Assembly (NCBI RefSeq): GCF_900185645.1
Contig: NZ_FYAM01000023.1
Span: forward strand, 62,001-126,000
Length of the DNA: 64,000 bases
Direction of reading: 5' to 3'
Source of the DNA: Clostridium sp. BSD9I1
GTDB lineage: Bacteria; Bacillota; Clostridia; Clostridiales; Clostridiaceae
Below the pieces are notes generated by a model. It made no database searches, was not told the origin of the DNA, and saw only the letters and a list, made by a program, of their open reading frames with translations. The translations under genes were made by a program, and so were the position numbers. Each line of letters begins with the position of its first letter. Within the stretch, counting starts at the first letter, position 1. This document shows positions 44,601 to 53,101 of the stretch, in pieces.

Positions 44601-45107
44601 GCAGTGAAAGCAATTAAAGATGCTGTACTTGAAGATGAAGAAATGGCTAATGCTATGGTAGTATATATAGAACATTTAATAGGTAAAAATGAAAAAAATA
44701 TTGAGTTGGAAAACTATGCATTAGTGATAAAAGATAAAATTAAAAGATTAATAGAGCAAGGAATTTATGAAGCGGCGAAAAAATTAATAGAAGAATATGA
44801 AAGTATAATTAAAAATGACTTAGAGATATTATCCATGAAGGTTATTATTTATATCGTAGAAAATAAACTTAATGAAGCAGAGACGTTGATAAAAGAAGGA
44901 TTAGAGCTAGATGGTAATAACTTTGATTTGCTATATAATTTAGGATATATTTATGAAATAGAAAAAAGATATCATGAAGCGATAGAATTCTATAGTATGG
45001 CAAAGGAAAATGCTAGTGAAAAAGAAATATATGTTGAGATAGATAAGCTAATTGATAACATAACAACTGTTGTAGAAGGGGATTCCAGTCTTAGAGGAAA
45101 AATATAA
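41625..45107 (+). CDS. Tandem GT2 (first degenerate) - TPR protein
   Basis: A 1160-residue protein. A functional-looking GT2 domain spans about 425-640: LSICIMAKNEEKFLGKCLKS, VDTGSTDKTFD, and PDADEELEQ at about 511. It is clearly paralogous to the N-terminus of the preceding protein. Residues 1-100 resemble a second GT2 start (LSIVIKEDSKDNIYNYIKIL) but IIESGMVLNEE stands where the DxD motif should be, so this part is probably inactive. TPR-like helices occupy about 640-830, and a distinct TPR block about 970-1150. The ATG is 1 base after the preceding stop, with TTTGGAGAAT as ribosome site. Confidence 0.75.
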   Translation: MKNLSIVIKEDSKDNIYNYIKILNTLLEDGESQLVIINNLEEKLDIEYDHIIYEFKEDYKKFREFCYASCFNKNILIIESGMVLNEELVKHIKELLVKYKDVNIKLNIKRYYLKDNYYKKESNIIYNLQTLDEKKLEVEIDDFCYFNNLEVNLNHNVTKFIKDNKFQELYLWYKNYIIKDENIKLKFYNCLEKSKIELENIFNQTIENYFISEKLDCKYCEYLCLRRKIINNELSKDYLKNVLEGNEFNEEDIYFTNIILELFKRKELICEIFTIINKDTIDAYMKNIFDEYNNFYLIIYDFLTSTDTKQKLNTIENQTIEIYMNLIEIYSKNMSYRSEKKHEKDKIIRLFEDYLQYGLWLLNNNSDIKKDKRDFLIQIKQALNLINLRKVEDAVTILKEVAEIYEIMTMPTRYYIQKIIRVNNIYKYKLSICIMAKNEEKFLGKCLKSIKPLIDSGIAELIFVDTGSTDKTFDIASKYTNKIYIKAWQGNFSKMRNYCISLAQGEYLFIPDADEELEQDGSGKLIELFSTEEYKEYSTYTFKEKNYEDTQLKKYSMIVRNFIFKNEDTFYYSGSVHNQPNFKKPIMNLDLTILHYGYIMNSREVKEKKFNRTGYILKKELEKEPQNLYYRYQLTKSYSIYGKHKESLNQAKLFMKILQKVPLDYKYIVYYNAAAIVYFCNTLYDETIKICDDILSISPEFIDAIYFKAQSLFLKKNYEEAIDYYKYYLKILKNIYKNPIINDTRLEFYSVDSKKIAETDIMISYLSLCKYSEFIEYTLTENKDGIVRHQFGMINSYIQLKSFRELAIFYKEYIYFATENDKLNFIYYIRNEIINLNEQELKILFNEFNKLNIKDEYTYLIKSSIEKREKNSLRDTIKFMSNQDVENLSAVTLEKAIINIITFLINNEDVDLNLDEITKLRKITKYILVQALNKKTISGLNKEHILKIILKHMNYSFLVYENMKENLSNEETLFLEKISLALQYIENKDIVSAVKAIKDAVLEDEEMANAMVVYIEHLIGKNEKNIELENYALVIKDKIKRLIEQGIYEAAKKLIEEYESIIKNDLEILSMKVIIYIVENKLNEAETLIKEGLELDGNNFDLLYNLGYIYEIEKRYHEAIEFYSMAKENASEKEIYVEIDKLIDNITTVVEGDSSLRGKI

Positions 45108-45131
45108 ACTTATCAATACTCTTTAAATTGA

Positions 45132-45186
45132 TGGACTATTTGAAAATGATTTCTTAAATTATCTTGAGATAGTTCATTTTTTCTGT
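45132..45186 (+). terminator. Possible terminator after the GT2-TPR gene
   Basis: TGGACTAT (45132-45139) can pair with ATAGTTCA (45169-45176), one G-T, followed by TTTTTTCTG. The loop is long, so the call is weak. Confidence 0.35.
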
Positions 45187-45212
45187 TGCATTAGATAATA
45201 AGAGTCTTGCAT

Positions 45213-45239
45213 TAAAGATTATGGTTTCCTGCACGATAA
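45213..45239 (+). promoter_or_regulatory. Sigma-D promoter of the TPR-GT4-methyltransferase gene
   Basis: TAAA (45213-45216) and CGATAA (45234-45239), 17 bases apart, TAAA-N15-CACGATAA. The block TAAAGATTATG..T..CACGATAAATAA is shared with the promoter at 48103. Confidence 0.75.
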
Positions 45240-45273
45240 ATAAATAATTAAGCCATATGAGGTGATTATCAAA

Positions 45274-47580
45274 ATGAAAGAAATGGACAATCTAAAGGTT
45301 ACTCTGAAAAATAATATAACTATGCTTATAGACAACGGAAAGTTAGAGGAAGCAGTATTATTAATACAGCAGTATAAAGAGATAGTTAGTGATGATGTTG
45401 AAGTATATTCCATGGAAGCTATTATATACATGATGAAAGGGAATTTTGATAAGTCAGAAAATATATTACTTGATGGTCTTATTATTGATGAAGAAAACTT
45501 TGATTTAAATTATAATTTGGCTTATGTATATAATGAAAAAGAAGATTATAATTTAGCATATAAATATTATAAAAAGGCATCAGAAAGATGTAATAACCAA
45601 TTTGTAAAAGAAGAAATTAGTATTGTTTTAGATAATATAAGAATTAAGAAGCCAAGTTTATTAAAAGAGAAAAAGAAAATAGTTTTCTTTGATAAAGGTG
45701 ATGATAAATTCATTTGGGATATAGTAAATGAATTATGTAAAGAGTATGAAGTTAAAAAAGTAACCATAACCAATTTGAGCCAAATTGATGAGTGGATGGA
45801 ATGGGCTGATATTTGTTGGTTCGAATGGTGCGATGAACTGGTAGCCTATGGAAGTAAACATAAGTTAGCTAAAGAGAAGAAAATTATATGTAGGTTGCAT
45901 AGATATGAAGCTTTGACATCTTATCCTCAAAATGTAGAATGGGAAAACGTAGACAAGTTAGTTATAGTAACTGACCATTTGAAAAATTTTTTGCTAGCTC
46001 AATTGCCGGATATTGATAAAAGAGTTGAGATTATAACAATAAGAAATGGTGTTAATTTAGATAAATATGAATTAAAAGAAAGAAATAGTGGATTTAACAT
46101 TGCTTATATTGGATATATACATCAAAGGAAAAATCCTTTTCTATTAATACAAATAATTGAGAAGCTTGTAAAAATTGATAAAAGATATAAGCTTTATGTA
46201 GCAGGGCAATTTCAAGATTCGCTTATTGAACTTTATTGGAATTACCAAGTTGAAAAGATGGGATTACAAAATAATGTTATCTTTCAAGGTTGGCAAAATA
46301 ATATAAACAAATGGTTAGAAGATAAAAACTATATAGTATCTACAAGTATTCACGAGAGTTTCGGATATGGTATTGCAGAAGCTATGGCAAGGGGCATAAA
46401 ACCAGTAATTCATGATTTCGTTTTTTCAGAAGAAATATGGGATGAAAAGTACCTTTTCAACACTATTGACGAAGCAGTAAATATGATACTAGATAAGAAG
46501 TATGATTCTAAAGAGTATAGAAAATTTATTGAAGAAAAATATTCATTAAATAAACAAATTGAAATGATAAAAGGAACTATTGAAGAAATTAATAAAAAAG
46601 AAAATAATAATATAATCATTTTAGAGTATATATATGATAGATTGAATAAGTTTATTGGGTATAGTCAATATAATTTCGATAACTATGATTTTGAGTCATC
46701 AAAAATAATAATTGGCAAAAAAGAAAATATAAACGATGACTATGAATTAATTGAATTTATTATAATGAATAGTAGTAATAAAAAGCTCGTTATTAGCAAT
46801 ATTTGGAGTGATAGAAAAAATAATCAGATTATCATACCAGACCAAATGAAGAGAAGTAAGAACATAAAATTCATTGTGAAATTTATCCATGAAGCTATGC
46901 AGTGTCAGGTGGATTTTATTAATGGTATTGCAGGATTTGTATTTAATAAAGATATGATTGAAGATATAAAAATAAATGCAGATGTTTACAATTGGGAAAG
47001 GGCAATTCCAGCATCACAATTTATGACTATGCTAGGATATTTAAAAATTGCTGAAAGGTATATATTTGCAGGTGATTTTATTAATAACAGTGATACAGTA
47101 CTGGAAGCGCCATGCGAGTTTGGATATGGAGCAGCATATTTTTCAAGTTTATGTTCTCATGTAGAGGCATTAGATATTGCAGATGATAATATTAATTTTG
47201 CTAAAGAAACATACTCAATGAATAACATTTCTTGGGTAAAAGGAGATGTAACTAATCTGGAATATAAAGATGATGAATTTGATGTTTATGTCTCATATGA
47301 AGTTTTTGAGCATTTATCTTTAGATATGGTTGAAAAATATTTGCACGAAGCATATAGGGTTATAAAAAGAGGAGGAAAATTTATCATATCTACTCCAAAT
47401 AGAGAAATGAGAAAACATATTAATAATCCATTTCATATTAAGGAATATAGTTTTGTTGAGTTTAGTAGATTGATAGAAAAATATTTTAATAGAATAGAAT
47501 ATTATTCAGTAAGCAATTATAAAGTTGAAAAGGGAATGAAGGATACTGCTGTTAATATGATAGCGGTTTGTATGAAATAA
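45274..47580 (+). CDS. TPR-GT4-methyltransferase fusion
   Basis: A 768-residue protein in three parts. Residues 1 to about 125 are a TPR block (VLLIQQYKEIVSDDVEVYSM, NFDLNYNLAYVYNEKEDYNL) shared with the two preceding proteins. About 135-440 is a GT4-type glycosyltransferase (IIRNGVNLDKY-like ITIRNGVNL, IAYIGYIHQRKNPFLLIQII, IHESFGYGIAEAMARG at about 358). About 600-768 is a class I SAM methyltransferase (VLEAPCEFGYGAAYFSSLC, WVKGDVTNLEY, VSYEVFEHLSLDMVEKYL, KRGGKFIISTPN). It could add a sugar and then methylate it. The start is ATG 45274 after GAGGTG. Confidence 0.8.
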   Translation: MKEMDNLKVTLKNNITMLIDNGKLEEAVLLIQQYKEIVSDDVEVYSMEAIIYMMKGNFDKSENILLDGLIIDEENFDLNYNLAYVYNEKEDYNLAYKYYKKASERCNNQFVKEEISIVLDNIRIKKPSLLKEKKKIVFFDKGDDKFIWDIVNELCKEYEVKKVTITNLSQIDEWMEWADICWFEWCDELVAYGSKHKLAKEKKIICRLHRYEALTSYPQNVEWENVDKLVIVTDHLKNFLLAQLPDIDKRVEIITIRNGVNLDKYELKERNSGFNIAYIGYIHQRKNPFLLIQIIEKLVKIDKRYKLYVAGQFQDSLIELYWNYQVEKMGLQNNVIFQGWQNNINKWLEDKNYIVSTSIHESFGYGIAEAMARGIKPVIHDFVFSEEIWDEKYLFNTIDEAVNMILDKKYDSKEYRKFIEEKYSLNKQIEMIKGTIEEINKKENNNIIILEYIYDRLNKFIGYSQYNFDNYDFESSKIIIGKKENINDDYELIEFIIMNSSNKKLVISNIWSDRKNNQIIIPDQMKRSKNIKFIVKFIHEAMQCQVDFINGIAGFVFNKDMIEDIKINADVYNWERAIPASQFMTMLGYLKIAERYIFAGDFINNSDTVLEAPCEFGYGAAYFSSLCSHVEALDIADDNINFAKETYSMNNISWVKGDVTNLEYKDDEFDVYVSYEVFEHLSLDMVEKYLHEAYRVIKRGGKFIISTPNREMRKHINNPFHIKEYSFVEFSRLIEKYFNRIEYYSVSNYKVEKGMKDTAVNMIAVCMK

Positions 47581-47657
47581 TGATATTACTTTAATATATA
47601 AATAACATTTGTATATTAAGTTACCGAGACAATAAACTAAATATTGGAGGTTAAGAC

Positions 47658-48035
47658 ATGAATGTAGAGGATCAAGCAGAAGAATTCTCAAAACAACAGT
47701 TTGAAACTCTTCAAACTGCAAATGAATATATAGTAAAACTTGAGGCTGGAATAGTTGAAGGTATAGGAGTGTTTAGAAGTAATGAAGAAGGAAAAGCTGT
47801 AGAAATAATTCCTTACATACTGGACGGGGTAGAATGGCTAAGTGATGCTATGAAACTTACAGTTGGTATTCATAAGCAAGAAGTTAATTATGATGAAGTT
47901 AGAGAAAAATTGGTAGAGATAATTGATGCATTTAATAATGAAGATTATATTTTAGTTGGAGATTTATTAGAATATGAAATATTACCTGTAATAGGTCAGT
48001 GGAAGAGTATAATAAGGAATTCTATAATAAATTAG
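47658..48035 (+). CDS. Small hypothetical protein of the glycosylation island
   Basis: A 125-residue acidic, helical protein starting MNVEDQAEEFSKQQFETLQT. I do not recognise the family. The C-terminus ends LLEYEILPVIGQWKSIIRNS. It lacks membrane segments and Cys. A TTGGAGG site supports the start, and a strong hairpin follows, so it is a separate short unit. A helper or adaptor role for the neighbouring transferases is inference from context. Confidence 0.6.
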   Translation: MNVEDQAEEFSKQQFETLQTANEYIVKLEAGIVEGIGVFRSNEEGKAVEIIPYILDGVEWLSDAMKLTVGIHKQEVNYDEVREKLVEIIDAFNNEDYILVGDLLEYEILPVIGQWKSIIRNSIIN

Positions 48036-48037
48036 TG

Positions 48038-48082
48038 AGAAAGGTCTTATATGTTATGGTCATATAAGACCTTTCTTTCTAT
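48038..48082 (+). terminator. Strong hairpin after the 125-residue protein gene
   Basis: AGAAAGGTCTTATATG (48038-48053) and CATATAAGACCTTTCT (48061-48076) pair perfectly over 16 bases around a 7-nt loop, followed by TTCT. Confidence 0.85.
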
Positions 48083-48102
48083 ATAATCTAGACAAAAAAA
48101 TT

Positions 48103-48129
48103 TAAAGATTATGTTTTTCTACACGATAA
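48103..48129 (+). promoter_or_regulatory. Sigma-D promoter of the nucleotide-sugar gene group
   Basis: TAAA (48103-48106) and CGATAA (48124-48129), 17 bases apart, TAAA-N15-CACGATAA. The surrounding 90 bases are nearly repeated at 52884-52972. Confidence 0.75.
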
Positions 48130-48178
48130 ATAATTAAAAGTAGACAAAAATCAGCACAATTTCTGGAGGAAATAACCA

Positions 48179-49171
48179 ATGAGTTATTTTACTAACAAAA
48201 GTATATTAATAATAGGTGGAACAGGAACCATAGGAAATGGTCTAGTAAAAGAACTAATAAAACATAGTCCTAAAGTAATTAGAATATTTAGCCGTGACGA
48301 ATATAAGCAGTTTTTGATGGAGCAAGAATATAAAAACTCTGCAATGTTTAGGTTTTTAATTGGAGATGTCAGAGATTACGATAGAGTAGAAAGAGCTATG
48401 AGTGGAATAGATATAGTATTTAATTTAGCTGCTATGAAACATGTACCAGCTTGTGAATATAATCCAACAGAAGCAATAAAGACAAACATATCAGGAATGG
48501 AAAATGTAATTAAAGCAGCAGAATATCATAACGTTGAATGCGTGCTATTTACAAGTTCAGATAAGGCTATAAATCCTACTAATTCTTATGGAGCTACCAA
48601 GCTTCTTGCAGAAAAGCTTGTTCAAGCTGCAAACTATAGTAAAGGTAATAAAAGGACAAAATTTGTTGCAGTAAGATTTGGAAATGTTATGGGATCTAGG
48701 GGATCAGTAATACCATTATTCAAAAAACAGATAGCTGAGAATAAAATGATTACCGTAACCGATTTTAATATGACTAGATTTATGATGGCTTTAGATGAAG
48801 CAGTAAATCTCATTATGTATTCAGCAGAGAACTCAGTAGGAGGAGAACTTTTTATTTTAAAGATGCCAGTAATTAAATTAAAAGATTTAGCTGAAGTTAT
48901 AATAGAAAGTACTTGTAGCAAACTAAATTTACAATCACAAAAAATAAAAATTCAGTACATAGGGTTAAGGGCTGGTGAGAGAATGTATGAGGAACTGATG
49001 ACAGAAGAAGAATCACTTAATGCCTATGATTTAGGAAAGATGTATGCGGTGCTTCCAACAGCTTTTTATATAGGAGTCCATGACTATTATAAGAATAAGA
49101 AAAAGGCGAAACAAGGAAGCTATAATTCTATGCATATTAAACCTATATTAAAAGAAGAAATTAGGTTGTAA
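48179..49171 (+). CDS. UDP-sugar 4,6-dehydratase-like SDR (CapD/PseB/FlaA1 family)
   Basis: A 330-residue extended SDR: ILIIGGTGTIGNGLVKELI (Rossmann loop), FLIGDVRDYDRVERAMSGID, FNLAAMKHVPACEYNP, SSDKAINPTNSYGATKLLAE (catalytic Ser/Tyr-x3-Lys region), AVRFGNVMGSRGSVIPLF. This set matches the UDP-GlcNAc 4,6-dehydratase group that starts pathways to pseudaminic acid, legionaminic acid and other aminodeoxy sugars. The exact stereochemistry of the product cannot be read. The ATG has GGAGG upstream. The start and its leader belong to the duplicated promoter block. Confidence 0.85.
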   Translation: MSYFTNKSILIIGGTGTIGNGLVKELIKHSPKVIRIFSRDEYKQFLMEQEYKNSAMFRFLIGDVRDYDRVERAMSGIDIVFNLAAMKHVPACEYNPTEAIKTNISGMENVIKAAEYHNVECVLFTSSDKAINPTNSYGATKLLAEKLVQAANYSKGNKRTKFVAVRFGNVMGSRGSVIPLFKKQIAENKMITVTDFNMTRFMMALDEAVNLIMYSAENSVGGELFILKMPVIKLKDLAEVIIESTCSKLNLQSQKIKIQYIGLRAGERMYEELMTEEESLNAYDLGKMYAVLPTAFYIGVHDYYKNKKKAKQGSYNSMHIKPILKEEIRL

Positions 49172-49228
49172 ATGTAAATGGTATATTAATTATGATAATT
49201 AGTTTAAATTAAAGGACGTGAAGGTCTT

Positions 49229-50662
49229 ATGAATACAGTTAGTTTAATATTAGCAGGTGGTTCAGGGACAAGGCTTTGGCCTGTAAGTCGAAAAAATACA
49301 CCTAAACAGTTATTGTCTTTAATAGGAAATAGAACACTATTGCAGGAAACTTGCAAGAGATTATGGCCTATAGTGCCGCCGGACAAACAATGGATAATAA
49401 CAAATAAGGAATTATATAATCCAGTAACAAGTCAAATAAAGATATTAAAAGAGGAATTTCACAAACATATTAAAGATGAGGAATATATATCAATTCTTCA
49501 AGAGCCAACAGGTAAAAATACTGCGCCGGCAATTTTTTGGGCAGCTGCAAGATGCAAGGAGCTTTATGGTGAAGATACAATTTTATTAGTATTGCCTTCG
49601 GATCATTTAATTATGGGAGAATATGATTTTATTAATACAATAAATATAGGTATAGAAAAGGCAAAGGAAGGCTATCTTGTAACCTTTGGAATTAAGCCAA
49701 CGCACCCTGAAACAGGTTATGGATATATAAAAGTGGATAAGGAAAAGATTAAATCAAATAAACCTTATTCTATTAATAAATTCGTTGAAAAGCCTGATTA
49801 TAATACAGCAAAACAATATATTAAAGAAGGTAATTATTTATGGAATAGTGGAATGTTTGCTTTTCATGTAGGAACGCTATTTAAAGAAGGGGAAAGATTG
49901 TGTAAAGATGTTTCAAAAATATATAATAAGTATAATTCTCTTGTTATGGAGGAAGTTGCTTGTGCCTACGATGAAGTAGAAGAAGATTCTATTGATTACG
50001 CTATCATGGAAAGTACAAATAAAGCATGGGTTGTTCCTGCATCCTTTGGGTGGAATGATATAGGAACATGGAAGAGTTTATTCGAAGTAAGTCAAAAGGA
50101 TAAAGAAGATAATTTAATTTCAGGTGATCACATTGTAATAGATACAAAAAACAGTCTTATCTATGGAAAAGATAGATTAATAGCTGCTATAGGACTAGAG
50201 AATATGGCAATTATTGATACGGATGATGCACTTATGGTATGCCCACTTAGTGAAACTCAAAGGGTTAAGGAAGTTGTTAATAAATTAAAGTTAAAAAATA
50301 GTAAAGAATATATAGAGCATAAAACAGTTGAAAGACCTTGGGGAAGCTATAAGATTATAGAAGAAAAATCAGGATATAAAATAAAAAAAATAATAGTAAA
50401 ACCTAACCAAAAACTTAGTTTACAATTACATTATCATAGAAGTGAACATTGGATTGTTGTAAGTGGTACAGCAAAAATTAAAAATGGAGACAATGAAGAG
50501 TTTCTTTATGAAAACCAGTCTACGTATATACCAAAAGGAACCTTACATAGACTTGAAAATCCAGGCTTAATTCCTTTAGAAATTATTGAAGTTCAGTGTG
50601 GAGCTTATTTAGAAGAAGATGATATTGTTAGATTTGATGATGAGTATGGAAGAAATATATAG
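49229..50662 (+). CDS. manC: Bifunctional mannose-6-phosphate isomerase / mannose-1-phosphate guanylyltransferase
   Basis: A 477-residue type II PMI-GMP. The nucleotidyltransferase part has LILAGGSGTRLWPVSRKNTP (GTP loop), LVLPSDHLI, ETGYGYIKV, FVEKPD and NYLWNSGMFAF. The C-terminal cupin has ERPWGSYKIIEE and LQLHYHRSEHWIVVSGTAKI (metal ligands of the isomerase) and YIPKGTLHRLENPG. It makes GDP-mannose for the gmd and fcl products encoded next. The gap to gmd is short, so they are one operon. Confidence 0.94.
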   Translation: MNTVSLILAGGSGTRLWPVSRKNTPKQLLSLIGNRTLLQETCKRLWPIVPPDKQWIITNKELYNPVTSQIKILKEEFHKHIKDEEYISILQEPTGKNTAPAIFWAAARCKELYGEDTILLVLPSDHLIMGEYDFINTINIGIEKAKEGYLVTFGIKPTHPETGYGYIKVDKEKIKSNKPYSINKFVEKPDYNTAKQYIKEGNYLWNSGMFAFHVGTLFKEGERLCKDVSKIYNKYNSLVMEEVACAYDEVEEDSIDYAIMESTNKAWVVPASFGWNDIGTWKSLFEVSQKDKEDNLISGDHIVIDTKNSLIYGKDRLIAAIGLENMAIIDTDDALMVCPLSETQRVKEVVNKLKLKNSKEYIEHKTVERPWGSYKIIEEKSGYKIKKIIVKPNQKLSLQLHYHRSEHWIVVSGTAKIKNGDNEEFLYENQSTYIPKGTLHRLENPGLIPLEIIEVQCGAYLEEDDIVRFDDEYGRNI

Positions 50663-50681
50663 TAAATAGGAGATGAATTTA

Positions 50682-51761
50682 TTGAAAAAAGCACTAATTA
50701 CAGGGATAACTGGACAAGATGGTTCTTATCTTGCAGAATTTTTACTTTCTAAAGGGTATGAAGTTCATGGCATGATAAGAAGAGCAAGTACTTTTAATAC
50801 CAAAAGAATAGATCATTTGTTTGAAAATCCCAACATAGGAAATAAAACTTTATTTCTACATCATGGAGATTTAACAGATTCAAGTAACATAAATAGAATG
50901 ATAGAAAAAATCAAACCAGATGAAATATATAACCTTGGAGCACAAAGCCACGTTCAAGTATCTTTTGAAGTTCCAGAGTATACAGTAGAAACAGATGGAA
51001 TAGGGACTTTAAGAATTCTAGATGCTATAAAAGAAAGTGGAATAAAAACTAAATATTATCAAGCTTCAACGTCAGAACTTTTTGGAGGGTTACCTGGAAC
51101 AGCTCCTCAAAATGAAGACACGCCTTTCTATCCAAGAAGTCCTTATGCAGCTGCAAAACTTTATGCTTATTGGATAACTGTCAATTATAGAGAAGCCTAT
51201 AATATATTTGCTTGCAACGGAATACTCTTTAATCATGAATCCCCAAGAAGAGGAGAAACCTTTGTTACAAGAAAAATAACAAGAGCAGTAGCGAGTATTA
51301 TAGGGGGAACTCAAGATAAAGTTTCTTTAGGAAACTTAGATGCAAAGCGTGACTGGGGTTTTGCTGGGGACTATGTAGAAGGTATGTGGATGATGCTTCA
51401 AAATGATAAACCAAAAGATTATGTATTAGCTACAGGGGAAACTCATACAGTAAGAGAATTTGCTGATTTATCATTTAAAGAAGTAGGAATAGAATTAGAA
51501 TGGATTGGAAAAGGTATAGATGAAAAAGCCATAGATAAAAGAACAGGAAAAGTACTTGTAGATGTAAATCCAAGATATTTTAGACCAACAGAAGTTGATC
51601 TTCTTTTAGGAGATCCATCTAAAGTGGAAAAAGAAATTGGATGGAAAAGAAGGGTGAGTTTTCAAAAATTAGTTAAAATGATGGTAGAATCAGATGTTAA
51701 AGATATATGCGGATTTACATCACAGCAATATAAAGAAGTAGCAGCAACAAGCAAGAAATAA
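50682..51761 (+). CDS. gmd: GDP-mannose 4,6-dehydratase
   Basis: A 359-residue [116 protein letters not shown]. These are diagnostic for Gmd, which converts GDP-mannose to GDP-4-keto-6-deoxymannose. The TTG at 50682 is 9 bases after AGGAG; the ATG at 50673 abuts the site and is less likely. Confidence 0.95.
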   Translation: MKKALITGITGQDGSYLAEFLLSKGYEVHGMIRRASTFNTKRIDHLFENPNIGNKTLFLHHGDLTDSSNINRMIEKIKPDEIYNLGAQSHVQVSFEVPEYTVETDGIGTLRILDAIKESGIKTKYYQASTSELFGGLPGTAPQNEDTPFYPRSPYAAAKLYAYWITVNYREAYNIFACNGILFNHESPRRGETFVTRKITRAVASIIGGTQDKVSLGNLDAKRDWGFAGDYVEGMWMMLQNDKPKDYVLATGETHTVREFADLSFKEVGIELEWIGKGIDEKAIDKRTGKVLVDVNPRYFRPTEVDLLLGDPSKVEKEIGWKRRVSFQKLVKMMVESDVKDICGFTSQQYKEVAATSKK

Positions 51762-51770
51762 TAAATGGTT

Positions 51771-51810
51771 AAACTGTTTAGAAAATGACTATTATTAAGT
51801 ATAACAGTTT
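51771..51810 (+). other. Inverted repeat between gmd and fcl
   Basis: AAACTGTT (51771-51778) and AACAGTTT (51803-51810) can pair around a 24-nt loop. It may attenuate or process the transcript; no T-run follows. Confidence 0.3.
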
Positions 51811-51855
51811 GTAATTAATATTGTTAGGTTTTGTATAAAAATTGGAGATGGAAAT

Positions 51856-52782
51856 ATGAAAGAGAGAAGTAAAATTTATGTAGCAGGACACAGAGGACTT
51901 GTTGGATCGGCTATAGTTAGAAATTTAAAATCTAAAGGATATAAAAATATAATAGGAAAAACTCATAGTGAGTTAGATTTAACAAATCAAACAAATGTGA
52001 GAGAATTTTTCTTGAAGGAAAAACCAGAATATGTTTTTTTAGCAGCAGCTAAAGTTGGAGGTATAAATGCAAATAATACTTATCCAGCAGATTTTATATA
52101 TGGAAATCTAATGATAGAATGTAATGTAATTAAGGCAGCCTATGATTTTGGAGTAAAGAAACTTATGTTTTTAGGAAGCTCATGCATATATCCTAAAAAT
52201 TGTCCTCAACCTATAAGGGAAGAATATTTACTTTCAGATTATTTAGAACCTACAAATGAAGCTTATGCTCTTGCAAAAATAGCTGGACTTAAGATGTGCC
52301 AGTATTATAATAAACAATATGGTACTAAATTTATCTCTGTTATGCCAACAAATTTATATGGTCCTAATGATGATTATGATTTAGAAAATTCTCATGTGCT
52401 ACCAGCACTACTTAGAAAATTTCATGAAGCTAAAATAAATAATGAACCTTATGTAGAAGTATGGGGTACAGGAAAACCACTTAGGGAATTTTTACATGTA
52501 TATGATATGGCAGATGCTTGTGTATTTTTAATGGAGAATTATGAAGGAAATGACTTTTTTAATGTAGGAACGGGAAAAGAAGTTACTATAAAAGAGTTAG
52601 CGGAAATGATAAAAGAAGTGGTTGAGTATGAAGGAGAGCTGAGATTTAATATTGATAAACCAGATGGAACTTTAAGAAAATTATTAGATGTAAGCAAACT
52701 TGAAAAATTAGGTTGGAAATATAAAATAGAACTTGAAAATGGCATTGAAAATACATATGAAAAATATGTTTTGGATATATAA
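51856..52782 (+). CDS. fcl: GDP-L-fucose synthase
   Basis: A 308-residue epimerase/reductase: [118 protein letters not shown]. It turns the Gmd product into GDP-L-fucose, so the island can probably supply fucose to a fucosyltransferase. A very stable hairpin follows. Confidence 0.95.
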   Translation: MKERSKIYVAGHRGLVGSAIVRNLKSKGYKNIIGKTHSELDLTNQTNVREFFLKEKPEYVFLAAAKVGGINANNTYPADFIYGNLMIECNVIKAAYDFGVKKLMFLGSSCIYPKNCPQPIREEYLLSDYLEPTNEAYALAKIAGLKMCQYYNKQYGTKFISVMPTNLYGPNDDYDLENSHVLPALLRKFHEAKINNEPYVEVWGTGKPLREFLHVYDMADACVFLMENYEGNDFFNVGTGKEVTIKELAEMIKEVVEYEGELRFNIDKPDGTLRKLLDVSKLEKLGWKYKIELENGIENTYEKYVLDI

Positions 52783-52814
52783 AGTGTTGTTAAGATTGAT
52801 AATATAAAAGTAAG

Positions 52815-52859
52815 CGTTAAATAGTCCCCAGCCAAATAATAGCTGGGGACTATTTAACG
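52815..52859 (+). terminator. 18-bp perfect stem after fcl
   Basis: CGTTAAATAGTCCCCAGC (52815-52832) and GCTGGGGACTATTTAACG (52842-52859) pair without mismatch around 9 nt. The T-tract after it is short, so it may act as terminator or as a 3' stabiliser. Confidence 0.75.
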
Positions 52860-52883
52860 TTTACATATCGTATAAGGCTTTTA

Positions 52884-52972
52884 TATAATTTAGGTAAAAA
52901 AATATTTTAAAGATTAGTTTTTTTTATACGATAAATAATTAAAAGCAGACAAAATTCAGTACAATTCTTGGA
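52884..52972 (+). repeat. Second copy of the sigma-D promoter/leader block, lacking its gene
   Basis: About 89 bases closely match 48082-48166 through promoter and leader. The promoter core is TAAA (52908-52911), N17, CGATAA (52929-52934). Where the first copy has GGAGGAAATAACCAATG, this copy has GGATAAAATAGACAATA, losing both the ribosome site and the start codon. It lies 130 bp upstream of the Maf gene and may now drive it. The rest of the 52783-53101 gap holds the stem above and AT-rich leader. Confidence 0.75.
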
Positions 52973-53101
52973 TAAAATAGACAATAAGGTACAAAGTACT
53001 ATAATGAGCAGACATAAAAAGCGATTATAAGTCCATATATAACTTATATGGATTTTATAAGAGATATATTTATATAGTAACATATTGAAATGGGTGATGT
53101 T

